64,000 bases of DNA from a virus. Of this stretch, positions 57,382 to 64,000 are shown piece after piece. The stretch covers positions 1 through 64,000 of IMG/VR virus record IMGVR_UViG_3300032829_000004; one strand, 5' to 3'. Within the stretch, counting starts at the first letter, position 1. Each line of letters opens with the position of its first letter. The notes beneath the pieces were generated by a model. That model saw only the letters and a program-made list of their open reading frames with translations. It made no database searches and had not been told where the DNA came from. Position numbers and translations under genes: made by a program.

Positions 57382-57681
57382 TCAGTCCTCTCCTGCCGCC
57401 GTGGCGGCCCATACGTGGTGCACCGGGCAGCCCCCACGAAAGCCGCCCCGCTCGGGTAGTCCGGGCGGGCAGATGCACTCGCCTGCCGGCTGCTCGCCGG
57501 GGAACTGGTAGCCGTCCATCTCCGACTCGGGCAGCTCGCCCGCCTGTATGCGCAGCGCGGTCTCCGCTGCCGACATGAGAGGCAGCGCGTCCAGGTCGGA
57601 TCGCAGGACGTGCAGCGCCCGCTCTAGCAGCGTCTCGGCCCTGTGCCCCCAAAGACGGGCGCGGTCCTTGTTAAGCGCCAC
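57382..57681 (-). CDS. Hypothetical protein (99 aa)
   Basis: GTG 57681. N-terminal helix LLERALHVLRSDLDALPLMS; C-terminal CICPPG...GCPVHH with Cys/His ligands. Overlaps its upstream neighbour by 11 bases. Confidence 0.55.
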   Translation of the reverse strand: MALNKDRARLWGHRAETLLERALHVLRSDLDALPLMSAAETALRIQAGELPESEMDGYQFPGEQPAGECICPPGLPERGGFRGGCPVHHVWAATAAGED

Positions 57682-57892
57682 GGGGAGCCTCTGTTCCTGG
57701 CGCCGTGGCGGCCGAGGTAGGGAGCAGCGTCAGGTCGGCGGGCAAGGTCGCCTGCGACTGCACCCGCCCCCCGTAGGCGACGTAGACGACTTCCTCGCCA
57801 GTGCCCGTGATGACCCCGTCCTCGGCCCAGGGAAGCCCTGCGCAGTACGTCACGCTGTCGCCGACGTGGTTGCGTGCCTCGTCAAGCGTCAT
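57671..57892 (-). CDS. Hypothetical protein (73 aa)
   Basis: ATG 57892 overlaps the previous stop. Small beta domain (GDSVTYCAGLPWAEDGVITG). No family recognised. Confidence 0.5.
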   Translation of the reverse strand: MTLDEARNHVGDSVTYCAGLPWAEDGVITGTGEEVVYVAYGGRVQSQATLPADLTLLPTSAATAPGTEAPRGA

Positions 57893-58281
57893 CACTCGCA
57901 CTCCTCGTCGTCCGGTGTTCCCTCGGCCCATGACAGCTCGAAGTCGAGCAGCCCGAGCCTGGCCGCATCCTCGACGTCGTCCGCGCGCCCGCCCCCGTCG
58001 AGGAGGTTCAGCCACTCCTCGACCTCGGGCAGGGTTTCTGCCACCCAGTGCCGGTAAGGCGGGTGCTTCTCCTGCGCGGCGACGAGACCGACGTCCACGG
58101 AGACAGTCACGGCATCCGGGCCGATCGCGTCCGCGATCGCGCGGGCGGCAGCCGACCCGGTCAGGCTCGCCGCGACATGCCTGCGGACATGCTCCGGGGA
58201 GACCCGGACGACCGTCGTGTTGCGGGGCCACGCGGGCACGGTCTCCGCCAGGACCGGAACCGGGTCGCACTTACCGGCCAT
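57892..58281 (-). CDS. Hypothetical protein (129 aa)
   Basis: ATG 58281 with GAGG upstream (ATG 58290 possible). Alpha/beta with VVRVSPEHVRRHVAASLTG and a strongly acidic C terminus. Unknown. Confidence 0.5.
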   Translation of the reverse strand: MAGKCDPVPVLAETVPAWPRNTTVVRVSPEHVRRHVAASLTGSAAARAIADAIGPDAVTVSVDVGLVAAQEKHPPYRHWVAETLPEVEEWLNLLDGGGRADDVEDAARLGLLDFELSWAEGTPDDEECE

Positions 58282-58600
58282 TGCCGCCATCCTCGGGAAG
58301 CGCCCTGACGACGAGAGGCCCGAAGAAGCCGCCCTCGCTCCGCTCGACCGCGTACCCGGCTGCCTCGATCGCGTCGGCGTACCGGCCTTCAAGCTCCGCC
58401 GAGGCCCGCCTGTCGGCCTCGGTGGAGTTGTACTTGCCGTCCTCGTGATACACGGTCACCGTTCCGCCGCTGCCACGGGCAACGAAGCCGCAGGTACGGC
58501 TGTGCCATCCGGGGACTGCGGTCGCGTGCTTCACGGACCGCTCGAAGCCGGCCTTCTGCAGCAGCGCGGAAATACCCTGCGCTGTAGGCTGCCTGGACAT
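58271..58600 (-). CDS. Hypothetical protein (109 aa)
   Basis: ATG 58600. ISALLQKAGFERSVKHATAV followed by a beta hairpin (GFVARGSGGTVTVYHED) resembles small actinophage proteins of unknown function. Confidence 0.55.
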   Translation of the reverse strand: MSRQPTAQGISALLQKAGFERSVKHATAVPGWHSRTCGFVARGSGGTVTVYHEDGKYNSTEADRRASAELEGRYADAIEAAGYAVERSEGGFFGPLVVRALPEDGGNGR

Positions 58601-58601
58601 T

Positions 58602-58835
58602 TCAGCCTTCCTTTTCGATAGGGATCTCGGCCGGACCGCGGCATGCCGCCGCGCCTTCCGGGTCGGTGACCGGGTTCACGGCGGTCAGGTGCGTGTACCC
58701 GGTCGCCTCCAGGTCGTGTTCCATCCCCTGCGGGCAGGTTGCCAGGTGGAGCGAGCGGCCCTTCAGGTCGCCGCCGGGGATGACCCGGTACACGAAGCAG
58801 CGGAGGCCGCAGAACTTGCAGTAGGCGCCGGGCAC
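58602..58835 (-). CDS. Small Cys-rich protein (77 aa)
   Basis: GTG 58835. YCKFCGLRCFVYRVIPGGD then HLATCPQGMEH gives Cys/His ligands for one zinc ion. No known function. Confidence 0.6.
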   Translation of the reverse strand: MPGAYCKFCGLRCFVYRVIPGGDLKGRSLHLATCPQGMEHDLEATGYTHLTAVNPVTDPEGAAACRGPAEIPIEKEG

Positions 58836-58837
58836 GG

Positions 58838-59074
58838 TCAGTCCTCCTCTGCCAGCCGGACCTTCGCCGGGTCAAGCGTCGCGACCCGGCGGTTGCGCTT
58901 CTTCGCCGACGGTGCGCCGCTGAGGCGGGTCAGTTCACCGGCCACGAGCACCCGGCCGGGCAGGCTGCTCACCAGCACCTTGTCGACCCGGAGCCGGTAG
59001 GGAAGCGTCCTGGTTGCGTCCGCGCCGGCAGGGACGATGATCTCGACTCCCGGCCTGATGTCCTCGGGTGCCAT
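58838..59074 (-). CDS. Small beta-rich protein (78 aa)
   Basis: ATG 59074. IRPGVEIIVPAGADATRTLP and VLVSSLPGRVLVAGELTRL suggest an SH3/OB-like barrel; the C terminus is basic. Unknown role. Confidence 0.5.
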   Translation of the reverse strand: MAPEDIRPGVEIIVPAGADATRTLPYRLRVDKVLVSSLPGRVLVAGELTRLSGAPSAKKRNRRVATLDPAKVRLAEED

Positions 59075-59075
59075 G

Positions 59076-59219
59076 TCAGGCCTCCGCTTCCGTGATCTCG
59101 CGCAGCTTCTCCCCGTACTGGCGGACAGCCGCGCTCAGCTCCTCCTCCGTCGCGAACACGGAACGGTCTCCGAGCAGGAAGCCCAGGGCCGCACTGCTGA
59201 ACTCGTCCATCTGTGCCAT
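59076..59219 (-). CDS. Small acidic helical protein (47 aa)
   Basis: ATG 59219 lies just past the previous stop (TGACATG). Two helices (SSAALGFLLGD; TEEELSAAVRQYGEKLREI). Unknown. Confidence 0.5.
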   Translation of the reverse strand: MAQMDEFSSAALGFLLGDRSVFATEEELSAAVRQYGEKLREITEAEA

Positions 59220-59220
59220 G

Positions 59221-59442
59221 TCAGGCGCTCCTCTCCCATGCGATGCGGATCTTGCGGGCGAGCTCCGCGCGGCCCTGGCCGGCGAGGTCCAGGCACAGGC
59301 GGCGGGTGAGGGCTTCGGCGACCTCGGCGCACTTCGCGGCGAACGCGGGGCTGGAGGCGTCGGCGGCGGGGTTGACCCGGGCGACGAGCACGGCGGCCTG
59401 CTCGCGGATGTGGGCGACGACGCCTGCGGCGGTACCAGGCAT
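59221..59442 (-). CDS. Small helical protein (73 aa)
   Basis: ATG 59442. Three helices (GVVAHIREQAAVLVARV; AAKCAEVAEALTRRLCLDL). Not recognised. Confidence 0.5.
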   Translation of the reverse strand: MPGTAAGVVAHIREQAAVLVARVNPAADASSPAFAAKCAEVAEALTRRLCLDLAGQGRAELARKIRIAWERSA

Positions 59443-59443
59443 G

Positions 59444-59815
59444 TCAGGCCGCCTTCGCGATCGAGCGGCGGGAAGCGATCGACAAGACCCGCGCGGCCAG
59501 CTGGTGGTAGCAGCGGCGGTCCTTCGCCCCGGCCGCGCACGTGCAGCTCGAGCCGTCGGTGGCGTACGTGTCCGTGCCCTTGCTGGACACGGCCAGGTAC
59601 AGGCCCGGTGCCTGGGAGACGATCCCGCCGTCCTTGATCAGCTCGTCCGCCTTGGCCTGCTGCGCGTCGGTGAAGCCCTCGCGGACCTCGGCGATGGCGG
59701 CCTGGCGGATCTTCGCGGCGCACTTCGGGCCGTAACCGGTGCTCGCGGTGAGCTTGCGCCCGCAGCGGAGGCAGCGCCGGGTTTCGCATGTGACATGCGG
59801 AAGTTCGTTGCGCAT
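59444..59815 (-). CDS. DUF6011/SWIM zinc-finger protein
   Basis: 123 residues, ATG 59815. RCLRCGRKLTASTGYGPKCA (about 15-34) is the DUF6011 signature. SCTCAAGAKDRRCYHQLA (about 90-107) is a SWIM-type C-x-C...C-x-H finger. First gene of its leftward transcript: TTGCGC and TAGCAT promoter boxes at 17-bp spacing lie upstream, leaving almost no 5' leader. A DNA- or RNA-binding role is probable. Confidence 0.75.
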   Translation of the reverse strand: MRNELPHVTCETRRCLRCGRKLTASTGYGPKCAAKIRQAAIAEVREGFTDAQQAKADELIKDGGIVSQAPGLYLAVSSKGTDTYATDGSSCTCAAGAKDRRCYHQLAARVLSIASRRSIAKAA

Positions 59816-59822
59816 GTAACCG

Positions 59823-59868
59823 ATGCTAGCGTGCACAGAAGACAAGCGCAACTCAGTTGCGCTACTAT
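59823..59868. promoter_or_regulatory. Divergent leaderless promoters sharing a 19-bp palindrome
   Basis: AGCGCAACT-C-AGTTGCGCT (59845-59863) is a perfect palindrome. On the minus strand TTGCGC inside it is 17 bp from TAGCAT (59823-59828), seven bases before ATG 59815. On the plus strand TACTAT (59863-59868) lies seven bases before ATG 59876, and the palindrome fills the spacer. One repressor could silence both directions. Confidence 0.65.
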
Positions 59869-59875
59869 CCCTGGC

Positions 59876-60127
59876 ATGAACGAAAACGAGCACGTGGCCG
59901 CGATCGAAGCCGCCACGAGCCGGTACAGCGAGGCCCTCGCGGCACTCGAACAGGCCCGCAAAGAGGCTGCCGACACCGTTCTCGCCGCACTCAGAGACAA
60001 GGTTCCCCCGACCACCGTCACGGAGAAGTCGCCGTTCACCGCCACCTACGTGCGGCAGATGGCGCGCGAAGCGGGCATACCGGCAGCGACGACCCGGCGC
60101 AGGCCGCAGCGGCGTTCGGCGTCGTAG
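59876..60127 (+). CDS. Small putative DNA-binding regulator (83 aa)
   Basis: ATG 59876, the only rightward gene in the early region. An N-terminal coiled coil (EALAALEQARKEAADTV) is followed by VTEKSPFTATYVRQMAREAG, which reads like a HTH recognition segment, and a basic tail RRRPQRR. Its position behind the shared palindrome suggests it binds that operator and controls both its own gene and the leftward operon. Confidence 0.6.
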   Translation: MNENEHVAAIEAATSRYSEALAALEQARKEAADTVLAALRDKVPPTTVTEKSPFTATYVRQMAREAGIPAATTRRRPQRRSAS

Positions 60128-60132
60128 CCCGG

Positions 60133-60435
60133 TCATCCCGCTACCCTCTCCACGGCGGTACCCGAGTCCTCGACGCCCCACTTCCGCCGCCTGTACTCGG
60201 CCACCTTCGCCGCGTCCTCCTCGCCCAGCCGGTACGGTTCCCTGTCCAGCGGCCCGTCGCGGGGCAGCTCCTGCCGGCACGCGGGGCACCGCCAGTCCTC
60301 CAGGGCGCCGATCATCACGCCGCTGCCCGTCGTCCGGAGCGAGCGGCGGTTGATTCGCACCGTGGCAACGGCGATGTAGCGGATCGGATGGCCGCAGAAC
60401 GGGCATGAGACGCGAGTCTCCAGGGTGACGATCAC
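60133..60435 (-). CDS. Zinc-ribbon protein (100 aa)
   Basis: GTG 60435. CPFCGHP ... CPACRQE is a two-knuckle ribbon with a beta sheet between (YIAVATVRINRRSL). The stop is six bases from the convergent regulator gene. Unknown role. Confidence 0.65.
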   Translation of the reverse strand: MIVTLETRVSCPFCGHPIRYIAVATVRINRRSLRTTGSGVMIGALEDWRCPACRQELPRDGPLDREPYRLGEEDAAKVAEYRRRKWGVEDSGTAVERVAG

Positions 60436-60611
60436 GCCGCGCCGCCGGACCCGCCGAGCACCAGCTGCCCCGAATGGTGGGCCATGAGGACTGCTGCTTC
60501 CCGGACGGTGCGGGGCTTGCGGGGGCGGGGCGCGGGCCTGCCCTTCAGGTTCCAGGCCCGCAGCCTCCGCTCCAGGTCCGGTTCCGTGCCTGGCTTGCGC
60601 TTGCCGGTCAC
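60432..60611 (-). CDS. Small basic protein (59 aa)
   Basis: GTG 60611 overlaps the previous stop. Arg/Pro/Lys-rich with a final helix (VREAAVLMAHHSGQLVLGG). Possibly binds nucleic acid. Confidence 0.5.
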   Translation of the reverse strand: MTGKRKPGTEPDLERRLRAWNLKGRPAPRPRKPRTVREAAVLMAHHSGQLVLGGSGGAA

Positions 60612-60856
60612 GGCCTGCCCCCGGTGCCCGCCGTCTCCCTCGCGCACCGTCCCGGGTCGTGCGCGGGCATCATGCCTTCCAGGTCGGACGGGACGGGAAA
60701 ATACCCGTGCCAGCGTCCCGCGGCGGCATGCTCCCGGCAGCAGGCCAGGAACGCGGCCCCGTCCCGCTCGGCCATGACGCGGACGGTCCCCCACGTGCGG
60801 ACGAACGTCCCCGGCGCTACGCCGAGCATGGCCAACGGCATCCGCCCCGCCGTCAC
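60608..60856 (-). CDS. Hypothetical protein (82 aa)
   Basis: GTG 60856 overlaps the stop of the BldC-like gene. LAMLGVAPGTFVRTWGTVRV and AAFLACCREHAAAGRWHGY. Not recognised. Confidence 0.5.
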   Translation of the reverse strand: MTAGRMPLAMLGVAPGTFVRTWGTVRVMAERDGAAFLACCREHAAAGRWHGYFPVPSDLEGMMPAHDPGRCARETAGTGGRP

Positions 60857-61074
60857 CGGTCCCCGCCTTCCCCCGCGAGCAGCGCGCGGACCTCGGGCTC
60901 GCGGAACCTTCGGTGCCCGCCGGGAGTCCGGACCGCCGTCAGCCTGCCTTCCTTCACCCACCGCATCACCGTCTTCGGGGCCACGCGGAACATCGCGGCG
61001 ACTTCAGCCGGGGTCATCAGCGGCTCCTCGGCGGCGAGGTCCGGAACGGGAGGCGGAGGGGTCTTACCGGGCAC
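60853..61074 (-). CDS. BldC/MerR-type HTH protein (excisionase-like)
   Basis: 73 residues, ATG 61074. LMTPAEVAAMFRVAPKTVMR followed by WVKEGRLTAVRTPGGHRRF is the BldC-type winged helix (about 19-58). Such small proteins regulate transcription or act as recombination directionality factors. Serine-integrase directionality factors vary widely, so it is one candidate here. Overlaps its neighbours at both ends. Confidence 0.8.
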   Translation of the reverse strand: MPGKTPPPPVPDLAAEEPLMTPAEVAAMFRVAPKTVMRWVKEGRLTAVRTPGGHRRFREPEVRALLAGEGGDR

Positions 61075-61888
61075 CTGCCGTCACCTCCTCCGGCTGGTCG
61101 CATACCTTGCAGCGGTGGGCGAAGTCCGCCGACTCGCGGCACCGGCCGATGCACGCCTCGCAGAACCGGCCGAACGGGCCTGCCTGCGGTACGGCGACCC
61201 GCTGTTTCCCGCAGGCCGCGCAGGCGGGCACGGGCGGGTGAAGCCGTTCCCAGCATCCGTCCGGGCACGGTTCGACCCGGCACAGCGGCTCGTGGCCGTA
61301 GCCGTCCAGGCCCCCGCCGCAGTTGCACCCGTCCGTGTCGACCAGGCCGTGCTCGCACCGGCCGCAGGTGACGGCGAGGGCGAGGACCGCCGCGGCGTTC
61401 ACCCGCGCGTCCTCCGCCCGGCCGGACGGCTTGCGGGCTTCCCCGTCCATCGCCTCCCGGCAGCGGGCGGCGACCGCCTCGAGCCGCGCCTCCTTCACGG
61501 CGAGATCTTCCCGCAGGCGCCCCGCCAGCAGCTCCAGCGCGTAGAGCTCCCCGCCGGACGGCTCCATCCCGGCAGGCGGGGCGGGCTCGTGCTCCGCCTC
61601 GAACTCTCCCGCCTTCCACCGCCGGATGCCCAGGAGGCCCGGCACCCGGGCCGCCCAGTCACCCGGGGGCAGGAGAATGTGCTGCCCGTCAGACGCCCTG
61701 CGGACCCAGATCATGCCCTCGCGTTCCTCGCCGTGCAGGGCGGGAAGCGCCTCTTCCGGCTGCGCCCCCCACTCCGCCAGCAGTGCCCGGACTCCGGGGG
61801 TCCCGTCCCACCGGACCGCCTCAGTATCGGCGTCGCGGCGCCGGAACCGGGCGGCGCAGCAGGGGGATGTTTCAGTTTCCGCTGTCAT
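61064..61888 (-). CDS. Multi-zinc-finger hypothetical protein (274 aa)
   Basis: ATG 61888. The N-terminal half is helical with a coiled coil (LLAGRLREDLAVKEARLEAV). The C-terminal 110 residues hold at least seven Cys pairs (CGRCEHG, CNCGGG, CPDGCW, CAACG, CEACI, CKVCD), probably three to four zinc sites. Large for this operon. Unknown function. Confidence 0.6.
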   Translation of the reverse strand: MTAETETSPCCAARFRRRDADTEAVRWDGTPGVRALLAEWGAQPEEALPALHGEEREGMIWVRRASDGQHILLPPGDWAARVPGLLGIRRWKAGEFEAEHEPAPPAGMEPSGGELYALELLAGRLREDLAVKEARLEAVAARCREAMDGEARKPSGRAEDARVNAAAVLALAVTCGRCEHGLVDTDGCNCGGGLDGYGHEPLCRVEPCPDGCWERLHPPVPACAACGKQRVAVPQAGPFGRFCEACIGRCRESADFAHRCKVCDQPEEVTAGAR

Positions 61889-62180
61889 CGCTGCCTCTCG
61901 TGTAAGGGATCTCGTACAGGTGCCAGACCAGGCCGTCCGGCGTCCGCGGGCAGGTGCCGGCCCATTTCGCACCCTCAGGCAGAGGGTGGCCGGTGCCGAA
62001 GACCTGGAAGGCGCGCGGCCGGGCCGGCTTCGCCTCGTCATGCTCGGCCCAGAACTCGACTCCCGTCCCGTCGCCGAGCGCGCCGGCGTGCACCGGGTCG
62101 CCGGCCAGGCCGACCGTGACCGGGCCGCCAAGGCCGACCTCGTACCGGAGCATGCGGCGCCGGGGCTCCCGGCCGGTCAC
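61872..62180 (-). CDS. DUF7352-like protein (102 aa)
   Basis: GTG 62180 overlaps the previous stop. RYEVGLGGPVTVGLAGDPVH then VEFWAEHDE, FQVFGTGHPLP and GLVWHLYE follow the recognisable small phage domain. All-beta. Biochemical role unknown. Confidence 0.65.
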   Translation of the reverse strand: MTGREPRRRMLRYEVGLGGPVTVGLAGDPVHAGALGDGTGVEFWAEHDEAKPARPRAFQVFGTGHPLPEGAKWAGTCPRTPDGLVWHLYEIPYTRGSDDSGN

Positions 62181-62557
62181 CGCCCGTCCTCCGTCCCGGC
62201 CGTCTCGAGCGGCCCGTCCGGTTCCATCGGAACGCCGGCGTCCGCGAGCACCCTGAGAGCGGCACGGCGAGCATCTGCGGCATTCTGGCCACCCCGGAGA
62301 AGCTCCCTGCGGACGCCCCGGACCAGGGCCTGGTAGCGCTCGAGCCCCGTGCTGACGGCGGCCAGTTCCGTGCGGACACGCTCGCGCGCCTTGGACGGGA
62401 GCGCATCGCCGAGGAATTCCGCGCGCTCCGGCGGCAGGCAGAACGACGTGACCTGCAAGCCGTAGTCCACCGTGATCCTGGCGGCATGCGGAGCGTGTCC
62501 CGGGATTTCGCAGATCGAGATGACGAGCTCGCCCAGTTTCGGCGTCGGGGCGGTCAT
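62177..62557 (-). CDS. Hypothetical protein (126 aa)
   Basis: ATG 62557. N-terminal strands (GELVISICEIPGHAPHAARI) and a helical C-terminal half (DARRAALRVLADAGVPM). Not recognised. Confidence 0.55.
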   Translation of the reverse strand: MTAPTPKLGELVISICEIPGHAPHAARITVDYGLQVTSFCLPPERAEFLGDALPSKARERVRTELAAVSTGLERYQALVRGVRRELLRGGQNAADARRAALRVLADAGVPMEPDGPLETAGTEDGR

Positions 62558-63606
62558 AGCGACGCCTCGCAGTCGTCGTAGTCGCCGTCCTCGGCGGCCA
62601 TGTCACGGGCATGCTGCCTGGCTTCGCGGTCCTGCTCTGCGGCGACTCCAGCGGCATCGTCGCCGACATGCTCAGGGGACGGGCCGCCCATCCCGCCGGC
62701 GTGCGCCTGCAGGTCTGCGGCGCGCTGCCTGTCCTCGCGCCAGCGGCGGAACTCCGCCAGCTCCTCGTCGTCCCAGTCGCCCAGCAGGCCGCGCTCAGCC
62801 GGGGGCGGGGGGACGGTCACGGTCCACGGGCCGAACGTCACCGGCCGGCGCGCGACACCCCCGCCCACGATCCACTCGCGGTGCTCCTCCGCGTCGGCCT
62901 CGTCCTCGCTGGAATGCCAGCCCGCGCACTCGTCCGGGCTCTCCCCGCCCCAGAACACGACCCACTCGGTAAGGGACGGCACGGGCTGCGGTTCCGGCTG
63001 CCACATGTTGCCGTCCCGGTCACGATGGGTCTCGTGCGCGCGGATCACGCGGCAGCGCATGCCCCACGGGCTGACCTCATCGCACGGCGGTACCGTGGCC
63101 AGCGTGGCGTCCAGTTCACCGGGCCTCATCTCGTCGCTCGCAAGGTCCAGCTCGGGCGCGGGCTGCGGCTCCGGGTGGTGCGTGGTGTCGGTGCACTGCT
63201 CGTTGCAGACTGGCCACAGCGCTTCGACCATGGTGGCTGCGCATCCGGTGGCGTACGCGGCCTCAGGGTGGCCGCTGTCATCTTGCTGGCTGCTGATGCG
63301 CCGCAGGGTGATGACAAGCTGCGTGTTCAGCCTGAGCAGCTCGCGAAGCTGACTTAGCTCGTCGCCGGGCGCGGACTGCGGCTGCTGAGCAGCGTCCTCT
63401 GCCGCCTGGTGGAGCGCGGCCTCGGCGTAGTCGCGGCGCAGCGCGGCCTCTGGCGGCAGCGGCTTGGCCTGGTCGCCGAACGGGAGCGGGTCGGCGAGTC
63501 GTTCCAGTGCGCTGACCGTGCCCGCGAGTGCGCCCTGCCGCGCCGCTGCGGCCCGGAGCGCCTCGCGCACCTCGTACGCCGCCTGTCCCGGCGTCCCGGC
63601 GGTCAC
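62554..63606 (-). CDS. Hypothetical multi-segment protein (350 aa)
   Basis: GTG 63606 overlaps the previous stop. Helical N-terminal part with ELSQLRELLRLNTQLVITLR; a middle with CNEQC and two Pro-rich HPEPQP.PE linkers; then an all-beta part (SLTEWVVFWGGESPDECAGW; VTFGPWTVTVPP); then an acidic tail. It looks like three small phage domains joined. No function known. Confidence 0.55.
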   Translation of the reverse strand: MTAGTPGQAAYEVREALRAAAARQGALAGTVSALERLADPLPFGDQAKPLPPEAALRRDYAEAALHQAAEDAAQQPQSAPGDELSQLRELLRLNTQLVITLRRISSQQDDSGHPEAAYATGCAATMVEALWPVCNEQCTDTTHHPEPQPAPELDLASDEMRPGELDATLATVPPCDEVSPWGMRCRVIRAHETHRDRDGNMWQPEPQPVPSLTEWVVFWGGESPDECAGWHSSEDEADAEEHREWIVGGGVARRPVTFGPWTVTVPPPPAERGLLGDWDDEELAEFRRWREDRQRAADLQAHAGGMGGPSPEHVGDDAAGVAAEQDREARQHARDMAAEDGDYDDCEASL

Positions 63607-63992
63607 AGGTCGTCCTCGGTGTACGACCGGTACGGCTGCCCGTCGGGGTCGCAGACGCCGAGCGCTCCGGCGCGGTCGCGCCATTCCTGCTCGTCGGCGG
63701 TGTCGGGGAACGACTGGAGCATGTCGCGGACAAGGTCGTTGAGGCCGTCGATGTTGGCGAGCATGGCGTCTTCCAGGCTCGTCGTCGGCCGTCCCGCCCC
63801 GGCGGGCTCGCGCTGCGGCTGCTGCGCGACGACGGCGGCACGGAGTGCCGCAACAGCGATCTGCGTGGGACTCTCACGCAGGATCATGTGAGTGCCGATA
63901 GCTTCGGCCACCGCAGCGACTACCTCGGCCGAAGGCTCGTCCGCCTGTCCCGGCGCGGCGGCGGTCGGCGTTCCGGGGCTGGTCTCGCTCAC
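63603..63992 (-). CDS. Hypothetical protein (129 aa) near window edge
   Basis: GTG 63992, just inside the end of the window. EVVAAVAEAIGTHMILRESP and an acidic C terminus. The GTGA spacing at the edge suggests a further coupled gene outside. Confidence 0.55.
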   Translation of the reverse strand: MSETSPGTPTAAAPGQADEPSAEVVAAVAEAIGTHMILRESPTQIAVAALRAAVVAQQPQREPAGAGRPTTSLEDAMLANIDGLNDLVRDMLQSFPDTADEQEWRDRAGALGVCDPDGQPYRSYTEDDL

Positions 63993-64000
63993 AGGTCGCC

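Noticed and set aside
1-64000. CRISPR arrays, tRNA or rRNA genes
   Set aside because: No regular repeat-spacer pattern, cloverleaf with CCA-type end, or rRNA-like segment was noticed by reading; a dedicated tRNA scan could not be run.
1-64000. Integrated prophage with flanking attL/attR
   Set aside because: No host genes or long direct repeats were seen at the ends, and the attP-like repeat near the integrase appears whole.

Overview
The window is a 64-kb piece of a very GC-rich tailed-phage genome, almost certainly a siphovirus of an actinobacterium. The evidence is the third-position G/C bias, the many GTG and TTG starts, the abundance of small Cys-x-x-Cys proteins, and families typical of actinophages (DUF6221, VVA0879-like, DUF6011-SWIM, DUF7352-like, BldC-type HTH). 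No bacterial housekeeping gene is visible. Both ends cut through phage genes, and no DNA polymerase, primase or helicase is present, so the replication module lies outside. A candidate attP sits next to the integrase, which fits a free phage genome better than an integrated prophage.

Region 1 (1-43,014) is the late operon, read rightward. It holds terminase small and large subunits, a very large portal/MuF/ParB-like/2H-phosphoesterase fusion, a prohead protease-scaffold fusion with several zinc modules, the major capsid protein, three paralogous beta-rich proteins, head-tail connectors, tail tube, tail assembly chaperones with a -1 frameshift, tape measure, and large tail/adhesin proteins. 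A four-gene glycan cassette (two glycosyltransferases, an epimerase/dehydratase, a sugar C-methyltransferase) follows, then the lysis region (two holin candidates, metalloprotease, GH25-like lysin) and an SGNH esterase fibre. Many genes overlap by 4 bases (GTGA/ATGA). Several small genes lie on the opposite strand inside this operon and look like independently expressed morons, including a lipoprotein. Two tandem hairpin terminators (43,050-43,180) close the operon.

Region 2 (43,211-51,560) is the lysogeny/accessory region. It has leftward small membrane and zinc proteins, a membrane-anchored GH12-type glycoside hydrolase, a large serine integrase with an attP-like inverted repeat at its 3' end, a GIY-YIG/ribbon-helix-helix protein and a Phd-like protein in one operon, an XRE regulator, and a divergent tyrosine recombinase followed by an endonuclease VII-like protein and a BCS1-like AAA ATPase. 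Perfect palindromes mark the control regions.

Region 3 (51,677-63,992) is a dense leftward early operon of about 35 small overlapping genes, mostly of unknown function, with one rightward regulator (59,876) embedded behind a palindromic operator.

The most striking element is at 36,132-37,313. An HNH/zinc-type phage protein is interrupted at its conserved Cys by an intein, and the middle of that intein encodes, on the opposite strand, a complete HNH homing-endonuclease-like protein. The sense frame stays open throughout.
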